Shown here one piece after another: positions 43,335 to 55,083 of a DNA stretch of 64,000 nt. The stretch comes from Monomorium pharaonis. Taxonomy: Eukaryota > Arthropoda > Insecta > Hymenoptera > Formicidae. The notes under the pieces are model-generated. The model worked only from the letters and a program-made list of their open reading frames with translations. It had not been told where the DNA came from and searched no databases. The stretch spans positions 14,137,045 through 14,201,044 of the forward strand of contig NC_050474.1 in the NCBI RefSeq assembly GCF_013373865.1, in the 5' to 3' direction. Numbering within the stretch: position 1 is the stretch's first letter; every line of letters starts with the position of its first letter. The position numbers and the translations under genes are program-made.

Positions 43335-44398
43335 CAAAAGAGGATGTTAAAAAAGGGCCAATTTTTGTCCCCGAAGATGTAAGTAAAAGGAGTAATGTTT
43401 TTTATAGATTTTAACCTCCTGAATACGATAAAATTAGTAAAAAATTCGTGGATCTTGGGGAACACCTTGAAGATTAAACAAATGCATGGCATATTTCTAG
43501 AAATTTGGATGATGTATCGAGTCACTATAAAATGCATCAGTGTAAGTTGTTTTGGTGTTGCAAGGGGAGAAAAGTACGAAAAGATATGTTTTGTGTGCGT
43601 GGGAGGACAATATTAAGCGCAGGTCGTAAAACGGTGTGATGGGGGTTACCTCTGCAGGAACCGGACGAAAACTCATCTACTCCGAGCGGCGTCTCTCGTT
43701 GAAATTAGTATAGTTACACATTTTTTCCTTCTTCTCTTTTCTCCATCCCATAAAAAATTTAAACAGAAGGAACGTCTTAGATGCGCACAGTAATAAACGG
43801 ACACAGCAGGCTGAGTGAAACGGACACAGACCACATGCGCACAGACCAAATGCGCACGGACCAAATGCTCACGGACCAAACGGACACAGTAACCAACAGA
43901 CTTACCACATGGTTTGCGACTTTTCGGGCACCTCTACCGACGGGGTGGGTGCAGGAGGGGGGGCGAAGCCCCCCCTTGCACCTACCCGTGTGTGTGTGTG
44001 TGTGTGTGCAAAATATTCTCTGCACCACATGGGTTTGCGATTGTGCGCATTTGGTCCGTGCGCATTTAGTCTGTGCGCATTTGGTCCGTGCGCATTTGAT
44101 CTGTGCGCATTTGGTCTGTGTCCGTTTCACTCAGTCTGCTGTGTCCGTTTATTACTGTGCGCATCTGGGACTCACTCCAAACGGATACATTTTATAGTGA
44201 TTCCATACATCATCCGAATTTCTATAAATAAACCATGTATTTGCTCAATTTTCAAGGTGTTCCCCTAAGGCCCACCAATATTTCAATAATTTTATGGTAT
44301 TCAGGAGGTTAAAATCTATAAAAAAAAAACGTTACTCTTTTTATTTACACCTTCGAGGGCAAAAATCGGCCTGATTTTAATATCCTCCTTTGTTTTTC
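43335..44398. repeat. Foldback locus with GCGCACAGACCAAAT arrays
   Basis: The outer arms (43335-43540 and 44195-44398) are inverted copies, for example ATAGATTTTAACCTCCTGAATAC and CCTTGAAGATTAAACAAATGCATG. The inner arrays (43785-43905 and 44045-44170) are also inverted to each other, with units such as GCGCACGGACCAAAT. The core (43915-44040) has GACGGGGTGGGTGCAGG, GGGCGAAGCCCCCC, a GT run and CTCTGCACCACATGGGTTTGC. The outermost bases look like a polypurine tract followed by TGTTAAAA on the left, and the inverted counterpart on the right. Confidence 0.85.
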
Positions 44399-45660
44399 TA
44401 CGTTTATAGACTACGATTACAATAATGATAATTACTACGGTTATTACCGTTTCTGATCCGGTCGGGTACGCAAAGGTTTCTATTAGGTTGACGAAATAAC
44501 GTGAGACGTTATTTCATCCAGACTTTAACCAAATTCTATTAGTTTATTGGGATCTTTTATTACCTTTCTTAACTACCGGTACGGGTTTTATTTTAATCTT
44601 ATCTTCTTCGCGGAGTCGCGAAAGATTGTAGTTTTGCACGTGTCCTATGATCTGTTGTGTTGCATCTTGTCCTGCGGCCCGTAACGTGACGAATTCTGTA
44701 GTTAAGAAACATCCAGTGTTTAATGTTAATTTCCCCGATTGATTTAGGGTGTATTTTCTTTTGTCTTGATCTGCGCAAGTTATTGTTATGTCCTGTTCCT
44801 TTGCAGTAAAAAACAGCTAGGCCCTTGGTTCTGCTAGCGTTCAAATTGTTTCATTCGTTACGAGATGTCGGGTTTCGCAGTTCTTGTCGTGCATTTCTTT
44901 GTACGTCTGCATTTTGCAAGATGCGTTTTTCTGCACGCGATATATAGGTTAACCTTGGTCGCACGTGTAGATATCACGTTCTCGTACACATGTGCTTAGC
45001 TCGCATTCGTCAACACGAGGTAATGGTAGTTTTCTTTATCGATACCAAGTGTTGGATGTGCAATTTTTGCTATTGTGAATACGTTGCCATAATCGTATGT
45101 AAGCAGCGGTATAACATTGATGATTTCGTACTCTGGCTAATCATTGGAAATTTTAGAATCGTATACACAAAAGGGCTGTTGAAGTATGCGCTTGTTTTTA
45201 TGTATTTTAGAATAGTCCGCCAATTCTCGAACTCTACCTTGAAAGGAAAGTGTTTTTCTTTTGCCATTTGTAGGGTAGCCTTGCCCAACTCTTTGATTAT
45301 TTGTTCGACAGATAGTAAATGTGTCATGATCGTTGCATCTTGCGTGTGTGTGAGATGTTCGATGACGTCTTCCATGTCGGTGGTTAAGTCCATTATTATG
45401 GGCATTAATAAGGGTTAAATATTCGTTGATTTCTTCCAGTAGTAGAATGTCGGCTTGCTTTTGCCAAATTTGACCCGAGATGTTAGCCAGCAGAATTTTG
45501 AGTGACCTTTACTTGGGCACAGTACAATTGGACACAGTGCAAATGGACACGTTGCAAATGAATACAAAATAATGTACATCGTACATTTCTACACCGTAAA
45601 GTTGTACACTGTACATTTCTACACAGTAACCGTGACCCCACACACACACACGCACGCACG

Positions 45661-45714
<54 letters not shown>

Positions 45715-46250
45715 GTTGATAGGGGTGCCCTAAACAGAAGGGTATAGAAATGTACGGTGTACAACTTTACGGTGTACAACTTTGCGGTGTACAACTTTAC
45801 AATGTACAAAATTCCTGTGTCCAAATAAATCGTGTCCATTTGTAATGTGTTTATCTGCACTGTGTCCAAGTGAACCACTCCTGTAGATTTTCACTATAAC
45901 TTAGTGTTTGCTCAAGTGATTTCAAGTGTCCTATGGTGCTGTTTATTATTTTCAGTTTATTTTTTATGACATCGTTGTTTACTCTCTGGAATTTTGCAGC
46001 ATTTTCATCTGTTCTTCTTGCATCTTCGACGTCCATGATCCCGATAGAGTTTTGCTTGTAGTGCCAATGGCGTTTATTAGTCTCCAGTTGCTCCTGAGGT
46101 GTTCGTACCGTTGTCGCCATGCGACTTTGTTTTCCTTGTGTAATATTCTTAATGTATTTTGGCACATCTTTTGGGTATTCTCTGTCGTCTTTCCGCAATA
46201 CTCTTTTGCTTGTTGAATGTATTCTTGTAACACATGCTATCGATGACTGA
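44390..46250 (-). pseudogene. Errantivirus-type (F-like) envelope glycoprotein, broken
   Basis: Right to left: 45979-46233 has YCGKTTENTQKMCQNTLRIL and LRSNWRLINAIGTTSKTLSG, the region after a furin-type site where F-like proteins have their fusion peptide. 45851-46198 has NKLKIINSTIGHLKSLEQTL, a heptad region. 45070-45405 has HLLSVEQIIKELGKATLQMA and YIKTSAYFNSPFVYTILKFP. A Cys-containing stem follows, and near 44420 a hydrophobic VITVVIIIIVIVV transmembrane segment. A foldback minisatellite (45480-45885) splits it, and stops and shifts abound. It is the remnant of a Gypsy-group endogenous retrovirus of insects; no gag or pol was seen next to it. Confidence 0.75.
45480..45885. repeat. Foldback minisatellite with (CA)n, inside env
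   Basis: The left side has GGACACAGTGCAAATGGACACG units then GTACACCGTAAAGTT units. The centre is a CA/CG run (45640-45712), and GTTGATAGGGGTGCCC follows. The right side has the inverted units GTACAACTTTACGGT and GTGTCCAAAT. Unit types and order match the loci at 36.9-37.8 and 57.5 kb. Confidence 0.87.
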
Positions 46251-46675
46251 TGCTGATTACGTCAGTCTTGATCACGATCTTCTATATGGATTTTACCAGC
46301 TACAATCTTTCTTTTTTTTTTAAATACATCCCTGCATGAAGTTTTCGATTTTGCACGGCGTAGCGTTTTATTTATTTTGCTATTCTTGTGCAACTCCACG
46401 TGAAGAGTCCCTTGCAAGTGCAACGGTAATATAGTTTTACGCGGTTTTTAATTTCGTCAGCATATTTAATTCTGTCACCGTCACTGTGCCTTTCTTCAAT
46501 TACTGTCCGTTGGTCTTTTTTTTCGGTTCGATCTCCGGGCGTCATGCGTCTTCGAAAATCTGTATCTGTGTCCACTGTTCGTGACGGGAAGGAGAATATA
46601 TCTGACATATGTATCGCTTTCTCCCCCGGAAAATGATCTCAAAAGTAATTAATATATAGAAAATGGATTAATGTA
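46251..46675 (-). other. Possible env N-terminal or LTR-side remnant
   Basis: Mixed-composition sequence with one 78-residue minus-strand ORF (46372-46608, FPSRTVDTDTDFRRRMTPG). It adjoins the env remnant in the right orientation to be its N-terminal part, but no signal peptide or cleavage motif could be recognised. Confidence 0.3.
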
Positions 46676-47770
46676 TGGAAATGGTCATTATTATATTTAC
46701 AATAATTTTATTTACAAATTGTTCACACGAAATAGGATAATATATTGCTTAATATAATTAATATAGCATAATTAATATATAATTAATGTAATACTTTAAT
46801 ATAATTAATATAATAATTATTATCTTACTGTACATAAATATATATAATAATGTCCATTTCTATACACTAATCCATTTTCTATATATTAATTATATGTATG
46901 TATGCCTATATTTAGTTGTCCTCAAAATAATCACTATGTTTATAAATTGTCCTCTAAATAATCATTATGTATAACTTGTAAATATAGAATTAAAATATAT
47001 AAAATCTCATCGGTTTGTGGAATAAAAACTATGCTTATATCAAAATATTCAATAAACTTTAAAATTATTTTATTATATGAATGTAGTATTATTTCTGTAA
47101 ATGATTATATTTTTTTCTTATAAAGTTTTTAAAAAGTCTAGAACAAATCTTATAAATAATTCATTAAAAAAAAGTTTTTAAATAAAAATTAAATGGCTTT
47201 ACAAAATGCATTTATTAATAATATAAGTTTAATCGCGAATGACATTGTTAAGATCAGATAAAAATATCAATTTTATTTTTTAAACTAAGAATTCCTGTTT
47301 TCTATTACTTATTCTTACAGCTTATTTTAACAGCTTTTCAAAACACTATAATAAACTACAATAAATTTTTTTATTAATGACTTTTTAGTTGTATGTCTTC
47401 AAATTATGATAAATTGATTTTTAAAAGAGTTTTATTTAAGAAAATTAAATCGTTGACTATTATGTAATGCATATTACCTACAGTAAAACTCATACTGCCT
47501 GAAATTATTGCATTAAATGTGTCTTTTTAAGTCTGACAAATTTTATTTAAAACCTTTTTTTCTAGAATGCATTGTTTATGACATATTCGATCGTTTCTGT
47601 ATATTTATATTTATATATAATAATAGATAAATAAAAATAATTGTCCTTAAATATAATAATATTCTGTATATTATATTATGTATATTTATATTATTAAATT
47701 TATATATAACAACTATTTCGTGTGGACAATTTGTAAATGAAATTATTGTAAATATAATTATTTCGGGGAC
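46676..47770. repeat. AT-rich segment bounded by ~60-bp inverted repeats
   Basis: ATATTTACAATAATTTTATTTACAAATTGT (in two parts) with CACACGAAATAG at 46690-46735 returns inverted at 47712-47760. The interior is over 80 percent A+T without ORFs. It is possibly a non-autonomous element. Confidence 0.6.
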
Positions 47771-47896
47771 AATTAAAAATATACAGCTGTGTAAAAGGTA
47801 AATTAATTTGGTATTTTCAACGTAATCTTAAACAAATACGTTGTAAATACCAAATTAATTTACCTTTTACTTAGCTATATATATTTAATTGTCCCC
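47765..47896. repeat. 132-bp hairpin ending GGGGACAATTAA
   Basis: GGGGACAATTAA and TTTAATTGTCCCC close a near-perfect palindrome with inner arms AAAAGGTAAATTAATTTGGT and loop CTTAAACAAATACG. It is a MITE-like structure adjoining the preceding inverted repeat, with which it shares the left end. Confidence 0.82.
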
Positions 47897-48161
47897 AAAA
47901 TGCGTAATACGGGCGAAATGCTCGTGATTAATTCGATCTTTGTTACGTTCATTCTGTTGATTTCATTCCGCACTGATTTTTCCGCATCGATACAGAATTT
48001 ACTTTACATATATGATTAACGTCAATTAATTTTATAAAACCAATTCTTTCGAAGATACAGATTTTTCTTTTAATATTACAGGAAAACGAATATTGTTAAC
48101 ATTTGAAAATAACTGGTTTCTCTTTAATTAAAATAAAATATTTACATTATAAACAAAATTA
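47897..48161. other. AT-rich, nothing recognised
   Basis: No ORF, repeat or site was recognised. Confidence 0.6.
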
Positions 48162-51100
48162 CGTCAGTAAACCTAGCACCCCCACCACTAAAAAGAAATT
48201 CGGACTTACCGTATAATTTTCTGCTAATTATCTGCTAATTTTCTGTCCTAGTCGCGAATTTTTTGCTGTTACCCGTTTGCAGGAAACTAAGATCAAAAGT
48301 GGAGGTGCTAGCTTCGCGTGACGCGAAGACCCCCACTAATAAAAAAAAACATAAACAAAAAATCAAATATATCAGAATTTTTTGCTCATTTTAGGCTTTA
48401 AGAAACTGTAAACAAATATAAAAAATATCGGTTATCCGAGTACCGATATTCAGAAACATTATACCGCACCATTATAGGAGAAAATGGTTAAAAACAACAA
48501 GCTACCAGGACAATACCATACCAGAACAACTTTAAAAGTTTTTCTTCAATCAAATACTCGTATAATATACAATTTAAAAATTTATAATTTGCAAAATAAA
48601 TTTAAAAAGTCTAAAATTCACAAAAATACAAGAATAAAGTACCATTAAAAAATTATTTGCTACATCGACTATGGTATCAAAATGATCGTCTATTTATCTG
48701 CTTTTAAAATATTCAGGTCTCGAATTTTTTGCTCGACATTTAACTTGTGCAACTCAATTGTTAATCCGCACACGCAAGAGTAAACTACCTTAAAAAAATT
48801 ATTTGCTGCGTCGACTGTGGTATCCAAATGTTTCTCTGCTTTTCTGCTCTTAAAATATCAAGGTCCCAAATTTTTTGCTTAACATATAAATTGTGCAACT
48901 CAATTGTCATTCCGAGTACACAACAGTAAACTACATTTAAAAAATTATTTGCTGCATCGACTGTGGTATCAAAATGTTCCTCTACTTTTCTGCTCTTAAA
49001 CTATGGTATCAAAATGTTCATCTATTTATGTGCTTTCAAAATATCAAGTCTTGAATTTTTTGCTCAACATTCAACTTGTGTAACTCAATTGTTAAGGTAA
49101 GGGTTCTGACGCGTACGCAAGAGTAAACTACCTTAAAAAAATTATTTGTTGCATCGACTGTGGTATCGAAATGTTCGTCTATTTATCTGCTTTCAATATA
49201 TCTAGTTCCGAATTTTTTGCTATATTTAAAACTATATTAGAACTACATTTTATTTTTTTTTAAATTATTTTATGTTTATTATTTATGTTGAGTATTCAAC
49301 AAATGTTGAATAAGCACAAATAGTGTTTGTGAGCTTTACAAATATTTTAATGAGCGAAAGATATATTGGTTTTCTTTTTTTTTATCGGTTAAATGTCTAT
49401 GTGTTGGCCCTTTTTTGATATTTTCGTCTTCTTATCACGCCGTTGTAAATAGAGGAACATTTTGATACCACAATCGATGCAGCAAATAATTTTTTTAATG
49501 TAGTTTACTCTTGCGTGCGCGGAATAACAATTAAGTTGCACAAGTTATATGTTAAGCAACAAATTCGGGACCTTAATATTTTAAGAGCAGAGAAATAGGG
49601 GAATATTTTGATATCACAGTCGATGCAGCAAATAATTTTCTTAAGGTAGTTTACTCTTGCGTGCGCGAAATAACAATTGTGTTGCACAAGTCATATGTTG
49701 AGTAAAAAATTCGGGACTTCAATATTTTAAGAGCAGAAAAGTAGAGGAACATTTTGATACCACAGTCGATGCGGCAAATTCTTTTAAGGTAGTTTACTCT
49801 TGCGTGCGCGTCAACACACCTGACTTAACAATTGAGTTACACAAGTTGAATGTTGAGCAAAAAATTCGGGACTTGATATTTTAAAAGCACATAAATAGAT
49901 GAACATTTTGATAGCACAGTCGATGCAGCAAATAATTTTTTTATGGTAGTTTACTCTTGCGTGCGCAGATTAACAATTGAGTTGCACAAGTTATGTGTTG
50001 AGCAAAAAATTCGGGACCTTGATATTTTAAGAGCAAAAAAATAGGGAAACATTTTGATACCATAGTCGATGCAGCAATTTTTTAAATGTAGTTTACTCTT
50101 GCGTGCCCGTAATAACAATTGAGTTGCACAATTTATATGTTGAGCAAAAAATTTGCGACCTTAATATTTTAAGAGCAAAAAAATAGAGGAACATTTTGGT
50201 ACTACAGTCGATACAGCAAATAATTTTTTTAAGGTAGTTTACTCTTGCGTGCGCGTCAGAACCCTCACCTTAACAATTGAGTTACACAAGTTGAATGTTG
50301 AGCAAAAAATTCAAGACTTGATATTTTGAAAGCACATAAATAGAAGAACATTTTGATACCATAGTCGATGCAGCAAATAATTTTTTAAATGTAGTTTACT
50401 GTTGTGTACTCGGAATGACAATTGAGTTGCACAATTTATATGTTAAGCAAAAAATTTGGGACCTTGATATTTTAAGAGCAGAAAAGTAGAGGAACATTTT
50501 GATATCACAGTCGACGCAGCAAATAATTTTTTTCAGGTAGTTTACTCTTGCGTGCGCGGATTAACAATTGAGTTGCACAAGTTAAATGTCGAGCAAAAAA
50601 TTCGAGAATGAATATTTTAAAAGCAGATAAATAGACGATCATTTTGATACCATAGTCGATGTAGCAAATAATTTTTTAATGGTACTTTACTCTTGTATTT
50701 TTGTGAATTTTAGACTTTTTAAAATTATTTTGCAAATTATAAATTTTTAAATTGTATATTATACGAGTATTTGATTGAAAAGAAAATTTTAAAGATATCC
50801 TGTGGCATTGTCTTGGTAGCTTGTTGTTTTTAACCATTTTCTATAATGTTGCGGTATAATGTTTCTGAGTACCAGTAGTTGAATAACCGTTCGATATTTT
50901 TGATATTTGTTTACAGTTTTTTAAAACCTAAAATGAACATAGAATTCTGATATATTTAATATATTTTTTGTTTATGTTTTTTCTTATTAGTGGGGGTGCT
51001 AGCATCACGTGATGCTAGTACCCCCCCACTTTTGATCTCAATTTCCTGTAAATGGTAGGAGCAAAAAATTCGGGACTAGGGTAGAAAATTAGCAGATAAT

Positions 51101-51166
51101 TAGCAAAAAATTGTACGGTTGATCCAATTTTTTTTTTTTAGTGGTGGAGGTGCTAGATTCACTAAC
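48162..51166. mobile_element. 3-kb palindromic element with ~160-bp satellite arms
   Basis: The ends CCTAGCACCCCCACCACTAAAA and, inverted, TCTAGCACCTCCACCACTAAAA define terminal repeats that continue inward. The two halves are inverted copies about an axis near 49430. Each half contains tandem units of about 160-190 bp built from ACATTTTGATACCACAGTCG, ATGCAGCAAATAATTTTTT, GTAGTTTACTCTTGCGTGC, CAATTGAGTTGCACAAG and AGCAAAAAATTCGGGAC. About 4 are on the left (48640-49210) and about 7-8 on the right (49450-50710). A short palindrome, CTTCGCGTGACGCGAAG, lies inside the left end. No coding capacity was recognised. Confidence 0.85.
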
Positions 51167-51713
51167 GTCAAAATTATATAATTTGTGTATATATTGTAAT
51201 AATATAATAATATAATATCCCAGAGATAGCACAGAATATTATCATAAATATTTATAAATATTTTAGAAATTTATTTTTAGAAAATATTTTTTAGAGATTA
51301 CATAATTATTTTTCATAAATCATTTAGGGATGATATAAAAATTATTATCAACAATATATAGAAGATATTTTTAAAATTTACTGAAAAATATTTATGATAT
51401 ATGAACTCGAAATATTTTTTATTTCTATTTTTTAATAATAATAGTGTAAGTATTTATTTTAAATATTTTCATAAATATTTATCATAATTTTTTTTACATC
51501 TTAAAAAAGTTTAACAGCTCATATAATTTTCCTTTTAGATAGAAGTTCCTAAAGTAATCTTTACGTATATATGATTACTTTAGGGACAGTCCCCAAAGTA
51601 ATCCATTTGTATACAAAATAATGAGGACGGTCCTGAAAGTAATCGCTTGTCCCCAAAGTAATCGGAATATATAAGATTTTTTCCTCAAAATAACCGATTT
51701 GTATATATATATA
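51167..51713. other. AT-rich with short CCCCAAAGTAATC repeats
   Basis: 51545-51665 has several copies of GTCCCCAAAGTAATC in both orientations. The rest is AT-rich. The last two bases are the TA target of the next element. Confidence 0.55.
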
Positions 51714-52584
51714 CACTTCTCGCAAAAATTAAAGGAACAAAAAAATTTTCTAAATTTTTTGCCAATTTTCAACAGGCTGTATTTTAGTGAAAAATGGTCG
51801 TACAGGAAATAAAAAAACATAGCTTTTGAAGCTTGAAGACTCTAGTTTTAGAATTTTTTGGTTAAAAATTTTTTTGAGCACCGGTAGCCATGCAATTCTT
51901 GGATAAAGCACGAAGAAAAAATTTTCAAAATTTTTTACATTTTTTTTTCGCTCTACGGGCATGAAAAAAATTTTTCGAGCTAAACCAATGCATAGGTCGC
52001 ATAGCCTGTTCATTCAGCTTCAATTTGCTTTTTTCGGAAGTCAGATACGACTATTTGTCTTCGAGATATCGAATTTTGAATGCAAAAGGATCCTTTTTCA
52101 CTCAACTGCCGATATCTCTGAAACTACTGGTCGCCTAGCGAGCTGACGAGCGGTTTCGTTTTCTGCAGAAAATTTCCTACAAAAATCTGTCATGGTTGAT
52201 TGAAAAAAAAATTTTGTCCCACCTGAAACGGTAACGTGAAAAAAAAGCAAAAAAATGCCATTTTCCCCTTTTTTGGTAAATCGACTGTGTCTTCGACAAT
52301 ATTGGGGCAAAAGCTTAGGTTAGAAGAAAATTTTACAGTCTAATGTACCCCAAAGACCCCCCTAAATTTTTAGATCGATCGGTTCAGCGGTTTCTCCGGA
52401 CCGATTGATTGAAATTTTGAAAAAATTAAGGGAACAAGACTTTGTTCCTTAAATTTGACCTAATCTTTTTAAAATTCAATAATTTCATTTTTTTTTACTT
52501 TTTACTCAATTTTGAGTTTTTTGAAGATTGAGTAACAAAAAAAAATCTAAAAAAATTTTTTCAAAAATTTTTATTCAAAAACAT

Positions 52585-52825
52585 TACATTGTTGAGGCAT
52601 CCTGCAATGAGTCCTGACCTGAATCCGATAGAGCACGTCTGGGACATATTGGGCCGCCGATTGCGTCAAAATTATCCGAATCTGAATAATTTGGCAGCAT
52701 TAGAGAACGCTTTGATAAGAATTTGGCGTCAGATCCCTCAACAGATGATCCGAAATTGCATTTCGAATATGCGACAAAGATTGCAAGCTGTGATTAGGAG
52801 TAGAGGCGGGAACACTCGATACTGA
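52585..52825 (+). pseudogene. Tc1 transposase, C-terminal fragment
   Basis: The open frame reads LRHPAMSPDLNPIEHVWDIL, with the last acidic residue of the DD34E triad in PIEHVWD, then NLAALENALIRIWRQIPQQ and MRQRLQAVIRSRGGNTRY, the usual end. The N-terminal DNA-binding domain and first two catalytic Asp residues are missing, replaced by palindrome arm. The fragment itself is undamaged. Confidence 0.9.
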
Positions 52826-52839
52826 ACACGAGACACACA

Positions 52840-52842
52840 CAC

Positions 52843-52941
<99 letters not shown>

Positions 52942-53100
52942 TAGAAAATGAGTTTGGAGTCGCAAAATACTGTGGAGCTGACGAACCACGGGGTCTCATT
53001 TTTTTCGAAGAATCATTAACACACGTGCGTAAGCACAAAAGAAGCGTAAATCCGACCGTGCAACCTCCACGTGGTATGCTTTGGATAACGCTAATGCCGG
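52840..53100. repeat. (CA)n microsatellite and shared flank
   Basis: A nearly pure CA run occupies 52846-52940. 53048-53095 (AAATCCGACCGTGCAACCTCC and ACGCTAATG) is a diverged copy of the block at 11126-11175, again next to a CA run. Confidence 0.8.
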
Positions 53101-54082
53101 CGGTAAATCAATCATCAATCAAAATTTTCGTCAGAAAGTTTGATTTTCTTAAAAACGAAAAAAAAAATTTTTTTTTCAAATTTTTTTTTAAATTTTCAAA
53201 AAAAAATTTTTGAAAATTTTCGAAATTTTTGAAAAAATTTTTTTAGATTTTTTGTTGTTACTTAATCTTCAAAAAACTGAAAATTGAGTAAAAAGTAAAA
53301 AAAAAATGAAATTATTGAATTTTAAAAAGATTAGGTCAAATTTAAGGAACAAAATCTTGTTCCCTTAATTTTTTCAAAATTTCAATCAATCGGTCCGGGG
53401 AAACCGCTGAACCGATCGATCTAAAAATTTAGGGGGGTCTTTGGGGTACATTAGACTGTAAAATTTTCTTCTAACCTAAGCTTTTGCCCCAATATTGTCG
53501 AAGACACAGTCGATTTACCAAAAAAGGGAAAAATGGCATTTTTTTGCTCTTTTTTCACGTTACCGTTTCAGGTGGGACAAAATTTTTTTTTCAATCAACC
53601 ATGACAGATTTTTGTAGGAAATTTTCTACAGAAAACGAAACCGCTCGTCAGCTCGCTAGGCGACCAGTAGTTTCAGAGATATCGGCAGTTGAGTGAAAAA
53701 GGGTCCTTTTGCATTCAAAATTCGATATCTCGAAGACAAATAGTCGTATCTGACTTCCGAAAAAAGCAAATTGAAGCTGAATGAACAGGCTATGCGACCT
53801 ATGCATTGGTTTAGCTCGAAAAATTTTTTTCATGCCCGTAGAGCGAAAAAAAAAATGTAAAAAATTTTGAAAATTTTTTCTTCGTGCTTTATCCAAGAAT
53901 TGCATGGCTACCGGTGCTCAGAAAAATTTTTAACCAAAAAATTCTAAAACTAGAGTCTTCAAGCTTCAAAAGCTAGGTTTTTCATTTCCTGTACGACCAT
54001 TTTTCACTAAAATACAGCTTGTTGAAAATTGGCAAAAAATTTAGAAAATTTTTTTGTTCCTTTAATTTTTGCGAGAAGTGTA

Positions 54083-54565
54083 TATTACATGTAATAATGC
54101 ATATACGGAAAATACATACATACAGTGTACATATCATATCCATATGTATATACTATGAAACTTCTGTGTACATTAACCCGGTTTCATTTCACATTCATTG
54201 TATGTATTACATCAAGAAAGTATATACCTAGAATATGCAATATACATAAATGTATGTGCAATGTATGTACTAAGTATATTTTTATGTTTTGTGGGTAGTA
54301 TTCCATATCTCTGTACAGATTCAATACTCGCAATACTTCTTTCCTTTTCAATAAATTGTTAATTTGTTCATTATTTGAAAAACTTGTGCTTATAACATGA
54401 TTGGTAGAACTCTATGGGTGACAAACTTATATCGACAAGAATTGTGTCACATAATTGTTTAGTTATTAAAATGAAACAAAATAATTCATAACCTTCTTCT
54501 CCCGTCTACTTTATTTATAAAGATAAATATGCGATCACAAATTTAATTGAATTACACATTTTTAG
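54083..54565. other. End of the large BBS4 intron
   Basis: AT-rich, no repeat or ORF of note. It ends with ATTACACATTTTTAG, the acceptor of the next BBS4 exon. Confidence 0.6.
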
Positions 54566-54660
54566 ATTAATCATGGGAAGTCACAAACATGCTGTAGATA
54601 TATATATGGAAGCTGAAAAAATATCCATTTTACCCGATTGGGAAATATATCATGGCCTCG
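54566..54660 (+). CDS. BBS4: BBS4, internal exon (TPR)
   Basis: Begins with one base completing the codon split from 32409, then encodes LIMGSHKHAVDIYMEAEKIS and PDWEIYHGL, a tetratricopeptide helix pair matching the BBS4 repeat that has G-K-H-K-A-A and DWEI at the same spacing. The donor is GCAAGT instead of GTAAGT, with an otherwise perfect match to the U1 site, which is the normal form of a GC-AG intron. The next exon continues the glycine codon in phase. Confidence 0.9.
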
Positions 54661-54759
54661 GCAAGTTTCTTGCAACTTTTTTATAATAAAACATCTTTAT
54701 TGTTATGTATAATTAGTAATGTTTTATAAATTTACAAATGCGTGCACACACATCAAAAT

Positions 54760-54965
54760 GCACCTTCATTAGATATTCTGTATAAATAAGTAACTACGGG
54801 ACTGTCCCGATTGCGCACATAAATGATCGGATACAATAGTATTTTACGATCGGACACAGTCCCGATTGAACATGTACCCGGTTGGACACAGTCCCGATTG
54901 CACACGGAACCGATTACACACGATACTATGTCCGACCGTTTATGTGCGCAATTGAGCCTCACTCG
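54760..54965. repeat. Foldback minisatellite, GGACACAGTCCCGATT units
   Basis: Within the GC-AG intron. Units GGACACAGTCCCGATTG and GCACACGGAACCGATT occur in the middle, flanked by inverted ends GACTGTCCCGATTGCGCACATAAA and TTTATGTGCGCAATTGAGCC. It is a smaller member of the 15-16-bp family, without a CA core. Confidence 0.75.
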
Positions 54966-55083
54966 TAATTACACATTTCAAGCACATTCTCACTATGTCT
55001 TAAAATAAAGTTAAATAACGATTATTTTCTTCTTTTTTTTGTTCTACTTATAGAATGAAATTGTTAATTTATCTTTTTTTCAG

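Larger units (their letters stand above)
51714..54080. mobile_element. Tc1/mariner-like foldback element
   Basis: The terminal repeats CACTTCTCGCAAAAATTAAAGG are flanked by TA (51712-51713 and 54081-54082). The arms are about 860-970 bp long (51714-52580 and 53110-54080) and nearly identical when inverted, which is far longer than usual Tc1 ends. The asymmetric middle holds a transposase 3' fragment, a CA microsatellite and a block shared with 11.1 kb. Confidence 0.9.
32410..54565 (+). other. BBS4: BBS4 intron of about 22 kb, filled with mobile elements
   Basis: Starts GTAAGTAAATC and ends TACACATTTTTAG. Phase and protein similarity run directly from 32409 to 54566, so no exon appears to be missing. 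It contains an R1-like LINE, Transib, an errantivirus env remnant, several foldback elements and a Tc1-like element. Ant and other insect introns are usually below 1 kb, so almost all of it is inserted DNA. Confidence 0.8.
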
